This document shows, in pieces, positions 57,110-64,000 of a DNA stretch of 64,000 nt. The stretch's first letter is position 1; every line of letters starts with the position of its first letter. A program made the translations under genes and the position numbers. Source of the stretch: Andrena cerasifolii (taxonomy: Eukaryota; Arthropoda; Insecta; Hymenoptera; Andrenidae); the NCBI RefSeq assembly GCF_050908995.1, contig NC_135120.1, positions 3,857,433 through 3,921,432 on the forward strand, in the 5' to 3' direction. The notes beneath the pieces are model-generated. The model had not been told where the DNA came from and searched no databases. It saw only the letters and a program-made list of their open reading frames with translations.

Positions 57110-58702
57110 GTAAGAAAATTAAAAATATAAAAACATTATGCAGGGTGTTCCACAGTACCTATGTAGGGCCCACCTCTGGGATGAATGCAACATTTGGAAT
57201 TAATCAAAAAATTTCGTATAAGCATATGTCCTATTCCACCTTGTTTCCCGGATACAATGATTTGTGTGTTGCATCGACAGTATATGATTACCTTCGCAGG
57301 AGTACCTCAATATGACTACCTTGGAATTCAATGCATGCTTATTAAGCGTCTAGTCACTGACCTTATTATTCTCTCAATACTTCTATTTAGGTATTACTCG
57401 AATTTGCTCGAAACTTTCTTCAATTCAGTAACGAAATATTTAAACATTTTCGGGAGGTAATGCGGTGAAGGCCTTCTATAAACATAGGATTTGAAGTGTC
57501 TTCATAAGTAACAATTCAACGGATTTACATCTGACGATCGAGTGGGCCACACAATAGGACCCATCCTCTTATCGGGAGAATGAGCAGCCATGACTCGTAG
57601 AGCGTTATGATAGTGTTTACAGAATAGTAAAAAGATCGTATATAAGACATGGAACGTTAAATAAAACGTTGAATAAAACTCATTATAACTCGGAAACAAG
57701 GTTAAATAGAACATGTGTTTATAAAAATTCCCTTAATTATCTTCAGAAATGTTATGATATCTACTGTATGTATATTGACAAATAAATAGTTCTCCATAAC
57801 AAGATTAATAACGGGGTTAGGAAATAAAGAAACGAAATTGTTCACGTTGTTACGCGCGGAGAATATTTTTCTACTTTCTCTCAAATTATTTTTGTGCTCG
57901 CGTCTGGGAAAGGAAAACGCCCTAGAACCCCTGTTACATCTGTAATAATGTGGGGAGCACGCCCTCGACCAGCTGGCAACTAGAAATAGGATCTCTTTAT
58001 ATGGAGATTTTTAGTGAATCTCCCACTCATTTAGAAGCTATATAAGCCCTGTAACTTTCAATCCTTGGCGGTGTAGAACTGTGCAGTTACGCGAAGAGTC
58101 ATGTTGAATCAGATGCGTTGAAAATTGGTTGAATCCAGTAAGATCGCGCTCAGGTTTTCCTTTCAAATCTACAATCAACCCTATAAAATCCTCGAATGAA
58201 GTTAAAATTCTATTTGACAATCCCTTTAACTACTCTTAGACCCCGCATCGCCGGTAATAGAATTGTTATTCATTAATAAAATCGATTAAATCATTGAAAC
58301 CCATTATTCCATCTGGTAATCCTTATAACGATAGTTGAACGTGTCTACCGATACATTTTTACCGCTCAAGTTGTATCAAACTTTAATTAAAAGTTACGAA
58401 GCATAACTAACATTTCCCGTGACTCGCTGATTTTGCATTAGCTTCATTCGCACGAAACACCAATCCAAGAGATTCTTCTTCAACCCAGAGGCTCCCCGAT
58501 TTCGCATCACGTTCGTCCTCATTTGCAATAATCCTAGTGGTTCCCTTGTACAAGCTCCATTATATAATCAAATTCGCCTGCACCCCCTACCTAGCAAACT
58601 GATAAACCATATTGCTTGTGAAGTACCCAACCCCCGTTAGTTTTGCTCCGGAAAACTATACATACGTTGCTAACATTGATTTTTTAAATTTGTTCATTTC
58701 AG
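57110..58702 (+). other. AdSS intron (1593 bp) with a DNA-transposon remnant
   Basis: 57138-57160 begins cagggtgttccacagtacc, a frequent terminus of arthropod Tc/mariner-type elements. At 57600-57505 the - strand reads KRMGPIVWPTRSSDVNPLNC, like the WP.RSPDL.PLD transposase motif around the third catalytic residue. No right terminus found. 57720-58702 has no recognised feature. Confidence 0.6.
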
Positions 58703-58959
58703 GTATACGTCCATATGTCTAACAAAATTAGATATTTTAGACACAATTCCAAAAATCCTGGTTGGTGTGGGATATCGATTAAATGGTAAAGAAATTGATT
58801 ATTTTCCAAGTAGTACTTCTGATTTAGCAAAAGTAGAGGTAATTTATGAAACTATTGATGGCTGGCAGTCGCCGACAGAAGGTGTACGTTCTTTAGAAAA
58901 ATTACCTTCTAATGCCAGAAAGTATATACAACTGATAGAGGAACTTCTTGGTATACCAG
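58703..58959 (+). CDS. AdSS: Adenylosuccinate synthetase, penultimate exon
   Basis: Encodes YTSICLTKLDILDTIPKILV, GVGYRLNGKEIDYFPSSTSD, VEVIYETIDGWQSPTEGV and RSLEKLPSNARKYIQLIEEL, ending LLGIP. The LTKLDILD motif supplies the Lys and Asp that recognise the GTP guanine base. Acceptor tgttcatttcag, donor CCAG/gtaata, phase 1. The expected last piece (KW.GVGK.R...I) is not in the window, so the final exon lies beyond 64000. Confidence 0.96.
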
Positions 58960-59594
58960 GTAATATTTTATTAAACATTGTTTATTAATTTCTGCAATTT
59001 CTGTTATTCTTTGTCATATATACAATTGGTGGCGCATTCCAAGTAGCAGTGACTCGATAATCTTAAGTATGAGTTAGTCAATCCGGCGGAAATTCAGAAC
59101 CGGAATTTTTTAGGGAGATAATGAAATAACCCTTATATCAATGACCGGGTACAGCTGTACCCACCTATGCATTGCCTCTCCAAATTTAATATGTTCCCAT
59201 TCAAAATTTTCAACCTGCCAAATCGTCGTTATTTAAGTTATTTACTATCGATTTATGCCCCTCGTCTTAAAATTTTTTACTTGAAAATATGAAAAAAGTG
59301 CAGTCACAGTTCATATGTCTGTGTCAATTACCGGGGTACACTTGTACCCACGTACATATGAATTTGATAATTATCGGGAATACTATTAGAAATAGCGTCT
59401 AATGGTAGCAGCAATTACAAAATAAATTAAAACAAATATTTATTACATGCAAAAAATTAAAAATAAATATTTATTTAATTATGTGTACCCAAAAATTTCG
59501 CGCATTCGTAACATTTAGCAAATGTGGTCAAATGCGGATCGCAATCGGATGTTTCACATTCGCATTATTTTACTGTTATTTTGGTAATTATTTA
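58960..59594 (+). other. AdSS intron, proximal part with ggtacagctgtacc sites
   Basis: ccgggtacagctgtacccac (59146) and ccggggtacacttgtaccca (59331) are near-palindromic 14-mers about 186 bp apart. A third occurs at 60879. No gene. Confidence 0.45.
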
Positions 59595-59890
59595 CAAAAG
59601 GGCAGTCCTCACCGACTTCGATGACCTTGAAATATGCTGTGTTGAAATATGAAAGTTAACATTCTGAACAACTTTTTCCTATATATGTTACCATCGCTCG
59701 ACTTTAGTTTTCAAGATATTTGCAAAAAACTGTGATCGGTAGTTGGCCAAACTATCTAATACAAACCAACTACCGACCACACTTTTTTGCGAATATCTCG
59801 AAAACTAAAGCCGAGTGACGGCCACGTGTGTAGCAAAAAGTTGATCAGAATCAAGCCAAGTCATGGAAATCGGTGAGGACTGTCTTTTTG
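59595..59890. mobile_element. Foldback MITE with GGGCAGTCCTCACCGA ends
   Basis: Left caaaagggcagtcctcacc, right ggtgaggactgtctttttg. Arms include ctcgactttagttttcaag and its complement, and gtagttgg with ccaactac. The inner arm is the same module as at 8443 and 44095. Target duplication unclear. Confidence 0.78.
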
Positions 59891-60176
59891 TAAATAATAA
59901 CTGTTATTTTTTTTTTTATCAAAGTGTCGTCTGCCTCGTACCGTTCCTTGCTCGCTTTCAGGCCTCTGACTTGCTGTCGTTCCATTTCGCTCTCGCTTTC
60001 GCAGGTCATGAGTGAGCCAGAAGCAGTGGTCATAGCGCCGAGTTCCTAACGTGTAGACCGAACCGAGGTCTAAGCGGAGAAATACTGTATACTGATGAGT
60101 ATACTCTATACAGTTGCCTGCTGGCCCGTTGCTTTTCGTCCTATGTCAAATTTCAAGCGACTGCAGCACATCCGAC
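59891..60176 (+). other. AdSS intronic sequence
   Basis: No feature recognised. Confidence 0.4.
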
Positions 60177-60681
60177 CAGGGAATACTGCGAACCCGCATT
60201 CACCGATTGGAACGCAACCTTGTGGGTTTATAGAGTGACTCAAGACAAGAACAACGGGATGTTTCAGTCGTATCCTACCGCCCCCTTTAAGGGTGTGAAA
60301 ACTAACCTCAAAGTCAAATACGCACTTCCACTTTTTCGGTTATATCTCCTAAAGTACAAGAGGCAGAAAAAAAGTTTTCAAACAAAACAGTTTTTTTTTC
60401 GTCATTTATTTTTTTCAAACACTTTTCAAAATGATTTTAACGCAAGTTTTCAGCACTTCTTGCACCATTAAACTTTTGTTTGAAACCTTTTTTCTGTCTC
60501 TTGTACTTTAAGAGCTATGCGGGAAAAAGTGGGAGTGTCTATTTGAATTTAAGGTTAGTTTTCACACCCTTAAAGCGTGATGGGGCACGAATGAAACATA
60601 CCGTTGTTCTTGTCTTGAGTTACTCTATAAACCCACAAAGTTGCGTTCCAATCGGTGAGTACGGATTCGCGGTGTTTCCTT
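60177..60681. mobile_element. CAAGGG-class foldback element C5 (relative of C1)
   Basis: Left cagggaatactgcgaaccc, right ggattcgcggtgtttcctta. Arms match C1 (tcaccgattggaacgcaa, aaaactaacctcaaagtc). Flanking triplets GAC and TGA do not agree, so the ends are worn. Confidence 0.8.
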
Positions 60682-61159
60682 ATGAGCTCAAAAAAAAAAC
60701 TAGGCAAAAGACCGTGCGCCTTTGTCGAAAATCACGTAAAAGTCATTTCCAGGTAGACATGACAAGTCTTGTATACCTGATAAAGGACTTCCGGCTCACC
60801 TCAGGACTGCAGAATTCAAGTACAGTGCCGAGTTACCCCTTTGAATAGCGTTAAATAAATAATTTCACCACGCAGACAGGTACAGCTGTACTCCGGTTAT
60901 TGAACAACGTAGGGAAAGTTACGTCAATAGACGTAAGGGATAAATGGAAAATTCAATATGAATCTGTTATTGTACAACTCTCGACGGAAAAAGTCTTATT
61001 TCTTTTACGTACAAAATGACGGCGTTAGCGCCGAGATATACAACACCTTGCATACGAAAAGATACTTCTGTGACTCCCCAGTCAGCCACGTCCGTCTTGC
61101 AGATTTTGCGCAACGCCTGAGTTCAAATGTTTGTGACAGAAAAACTACAGATTTGATAC
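60682..61159 (+). other. AdSS intronic sequence
   Basis: Contains the third ggtacagctgtac site (60879). No gene. Confidence 0.4.
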
Positions 61160-61400
61160 AAGATTTGTTATATTCGATGATGAAAGCAGACTGACAGCAG
61201 AAAACCAACAGATTGTACTGCCTTAACCTGGGAGCAGATTGGCGGCAGGGTCTGCTGATACAATTTAATGGCTGAAATCGATCAGATTCTGTGCAAAGCG
61301 ATTTGGGGGCAGATAGGCAACAGAAATCAAGCAGATTCTGCTGACATAGCCTGCGAGCAGTTTGGCGGCAGAAAGTAAGTCGCTTGCGAAATAGCACCGC
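61160..61400. repeat. GCAGATT-rich short-repeat block
   Basis: Repeated cagattctgctgaca-, gcagattggcggcag- and gcagaaa-like units. Related units are at 61975-62095 and 62825-62880. Confidence 0.6.
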
Positions 61401-61505
61401 GGCGGGAATAAGTGGCCGAGGGCTCGATCATTCAGGGCTCTCGAGTACCGGTCGCATTTGCCGGCATTTCACTGCGGAGTAAATATTTGGTATACCCATC
61501 TCTAA

Positions 61506-61643
61506 GGGCGGTATTATCAGTTGTTGCTTAAGACTAAGATCGTCTTAAGCATCCAGCATTCTTTACTAATCTACTAGACTAGTAGAAGGATGCCGCATGC
61601 TTAAGACGATCTTAGTCTTAAGCAATGACTGATAATAACAACC
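61506..61643. mobile_element. Harbinger-type MITE, 138 bp
   Basis: Starts gggcggtattatcagttgtt and ends gactgataataacaacc. TAA duplicated (61503-61505, 61644-61646). Arms with ttgcttaagactaagatcgtc and complement. GGG start with TWA duplication is the PIF/Harbinger rule. Confidence 0.82.
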
Positions 61644-61938
61644 TAAGATGACTGAATGAATAGTTTATCATTAATTCTTTTATATTTGGAAGAACTGTCT
61701 TTAAAAGTGTAAATAATTATTTTGAGCCTCCCTGGCATTCAGTTGACAAACAACCTGCTAAGTAAAATATTAGAAATATTATAATACCCGTTTAAATACA
61801 TGATTTTCCAACTTTCCTTTCTTCCATAAAATATGGTAAAAATCAGATCTTTCAAGTCAGTCTTATAAACGTGTTCTATATATTATTTACGCTTCAGAGT
61901 TTCGCACTGTTTTTAAATCTATACTATTATATAAAATT

Positions 61939-62830
61939 GCCTACTATGTTCGCATTAAACTATGGTTTTGCGGTCAGATCCTGACATCAGGATCTGCTTA
62001 ATTTCTGCCGCCAATCTGCGGTCGGTTCTTGTCAGCAAGATCTGATCGAAATCTGATATCAATCTGCGGCCAGATCCTGATGTCAGGCTCTAACCCAGGG
62101 GTGCACAGGACCCCCAATTCCGGGCGCGAGCGCACATTCGAGCTCGAACTGAGCTCGAGCTTGAGCTCCGAGCTCGTTCAAGAACAAGCGAGTCCGCCAA
62201 CGGAGTGGGGAGCGGTTGGAGTAGTGAGAGCGGAGCGTCACAGGCTGCCGCAGGGGTTTCCAGAGTTTGACGCTCCGAAAGTAAGGCACACTTTGGGGAA
62301 TTTTTAAAAGAAATGTATTGAGTATTATAATTCCAATCTCTGTACTCAAGGTTTCAAATTGAAGAAAAATGAATCCACGATTAATAAATATTAACAAATT
62401 ATACATAGAAATATATGTATATTCACGTATGGATCTAATATTGGACCAACTTTATAAGTATCCGAATACTTTTCTGGCCCACTGTATATGTATATATCAC
62501 ATATATGTTATTAGATATCTTCAGATGCAAATACTCAAATTTACGTATGCGAATTTGTTAAAATTAACTTTCTGAATATAATATAAAATTCTGTACGTTC
62601 TCGTTTGGTCTTGTACATCTATCGCGAGTATGCTTGTAGTTGTAACAGGCATACAGCCTTGCAGTCATAGAGTTCCCACCACGAGACATTATACCGAGGA
62701 GTGGGGGTCAGCATATCACGGTCGAGCTCGAGGGCTCATCGACTGCCCTAGGGCAGACTTAGTGTGCACCCCTGCTCTAACCACAGAACCATAGTTTAAT
62801 GCGGACATAGTAGGTCCCGAATCTGATGTC
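61939..62830. repeat. Foldback (GCAGATT family) split by an hAT
   Basis: ctactatgttcgcattaaac (61944) and its complement gtttaatgcggacatagtag (62790) are inverted arms. Between them lie GCAGATC-type short repeats and the hAT 62096-62774. Confidence 0.72.
62096..62774. mobile_element. hAT element, 679 bp
   Basis: Termini caggggtgcacaggac and agtgtgcacccctg. The 8-bp duplication CTCTAACC is perfect (62088-62095, 62775-62782). Subterminal gagctcgagcttgagctccg block at 62150-62180. No transposase seen. Confidence 0.92.
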
Positions 62831-62845
62831 AGGATCTCCTCGAAT

Positions 62846-63637
62846 CTGCTGCCAATCTGCTGCCATACTGCGGTCAGTTTGTTTACTAGGTCACTGTTGG
62901 GGTCGTGTTTGGTTTCATTTCCATCTCCAAAGTCTCTATAATACGTTAAAAATGTTTTCATGAACATTTTACAAAAAATATAAGAATTTAAACTTTAAAC
63001 AATCTCTTTAATACTTACAAGCTACTGGTCACTCGCAATATGTAAACAAACCAAGCGACAGTCTGTGTTCAAAGGTGTCGAAAACGGGTTCCATCACTTC
63101 TCTGACAAAACTGAATGACGTCGGCGTGCTCTCATGCAGGGTTCGAAAAAGTTCTGGAACCTTTCAATAGATTCTATTTGAAATATGGACCGTGGAACTT
63201 TTTTAAAAATGTTCTCACATTATATGTTCCCATAAGAACTGATAAAGTAAAAGTTGAAAATAAAAATATTAGTTGGAATGGAACTTATAAAATATAAAAA
63301 TAAAAATTTCTCTATAATAGGAACAGATATTTTGTTCATCAATATTAAAAAAGTTCTCAATCGTTGTAATAAATACTGAATACTATTCAGTGAATAGTAA
63401 TACAACATTAATATATAATTATTACAGTTAAATTGATATTCTGAATGTGTTATTTATTTGTAATATTTACCTACGTAGATAATTAATTTCTAAGCAGATA
63501 CAGAATTTTTGTATATTTTGGTTCATGTAAGTTATAAAAAAATGTTATTTAAGTATTATTCTTAACAAGTTCTCTTTTCTGTTCAATACTTCTTATGAAA
63601 CTATTAATCACTTATGTTATGATTTTCATACCTTTTA
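62846..63637 (+). other. AdSS intronic sequence
   Basis: AT-rich; nothing recognised beyond the GCAGATT units near 62850. Confidence 0.45.
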
Positions 63638-64000
63638 TTAAGGGGTCTCCCTAGTGTGACGCCTGGAAAATAGGGCTATATTTGGGAATGTTTTTGAAGG
63701 AAATGTACTTGATATTGCGGTTTCTAACTTTGGGGTATTTATTCAGTTACATGATTTTTTTGAAGCATTAATGATAATTATATTTTATGTTATAAGGGTT
63801 ATAATGAAAAGCTCGCAAAAAAACGCCTGCTGCTGGCGATCACGATTCCGGCTGCCATGGTTATCTGAAACAAAAAACACAGTTATTTTCTTAATCTATA
63901 TGAATGTAGCTAGGACTTGAACTAGAATGAAAATAGAAAATCACCAAATAAAAAAATGGCGGCACTTTAAAGAAAAGTTTTCATTTCGCGGCAAAAAAGT
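63638..64000. mobile_element. Left end of a TTAA element (E13), cut by the window edge
   Basis: ttaaggggtctccctagtgt matches the TTAAGGGG start rule seen at ten other sites. The inverted right end would lie past 64000. Confidence 0.6.

Overview
The window looks like one intron-rich locus in an arthropod, most likely an insect (a hymenopteran would fit, but I cannot place it further). It is AT-rich. Almost every recognisable stretch is either an exon of one conserved housekeeping gene or a transposable element (TE) of a typical arthropod class. The host gene is adenylosuccinate synthetase (AdSS, purine synthesis, IMP to AMP branch) on the + strand. Four internal exons are visible: 35621-35723, 42286-42649, 56717-57109 and 58703-58959. 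Phases match at all three internal junctions, and together they encode about 373 residues. I could not find the exon with the N-terminal GDEGKGK nucleotide loop or the short last exon. Both probably lie outside the window, in which case positions 1-35620 would be one very large intron or upstream DNA.

Layout. 1-2048: decayed ubiquitin-specific-protease (USP) C-terminal fragment split by two back-to-back TTAA foldback elements. 2050-7280: LINE-type retrotransposon on the - strand, broken by a solo LTR and two TTAA elements. 7530-9868: a TTAA foldback, then a 1.06-kb palindrome. 9869-11090: second, longer USP copy. 11212-12511: pogo-like DNA transposon remnant. 12.5-23.5 kb: hAT elements with 8-bp target duplications and a pile of nested foldbacks. 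23520-25367: mariner with a foldback inside its transposase. 26.5-28.8 kb: TTAA element, Tc1 remnant with an hAT MITE inside it, and a CAAGGG foldback. 32938-35026: three elements nested in one another. 36-41.4 kb (AdSS intron): more foldbacks. 42852-43895: Helitron containing a smaller Helitron. 45284-52919: degenerate Ty1/copia retrotransposon with two 187-bp-class LTRs, one interrupted by a 1.66-kb long-TIR element. 53-64 kb: further foldbacks, an hAT with perfect 8-bp duplication, a Harbinger-type MITE and the start of another TTAA element.

Three themes recur. (1) Foldback elements, in which nearly the whole length is an inverted repeat, fall into two end classes: TTAAGG(G)GG with a TTAA target, and CAAGGG with a 3-bp TNA target duplication. 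(2) TE nesting is deep and often datable, because target duplications are intact and unoccupied paralogues lie in the same window. (3) Every element with recognisable coding sequence (LINE, USP element, pogo-like, mariner, Tc1, copia) is antisense to AdSS.

The most unusual observations are: the USP domain present twice in repetitive DNA; the decayed widespread-but-uncharacterised arthropod protein carried inside a long-TIR, CACTA-ended element; and an 18-base word shared by foldback families that otherwise look unrelated. Recognition of families is from memory and by eye; no database search was run.
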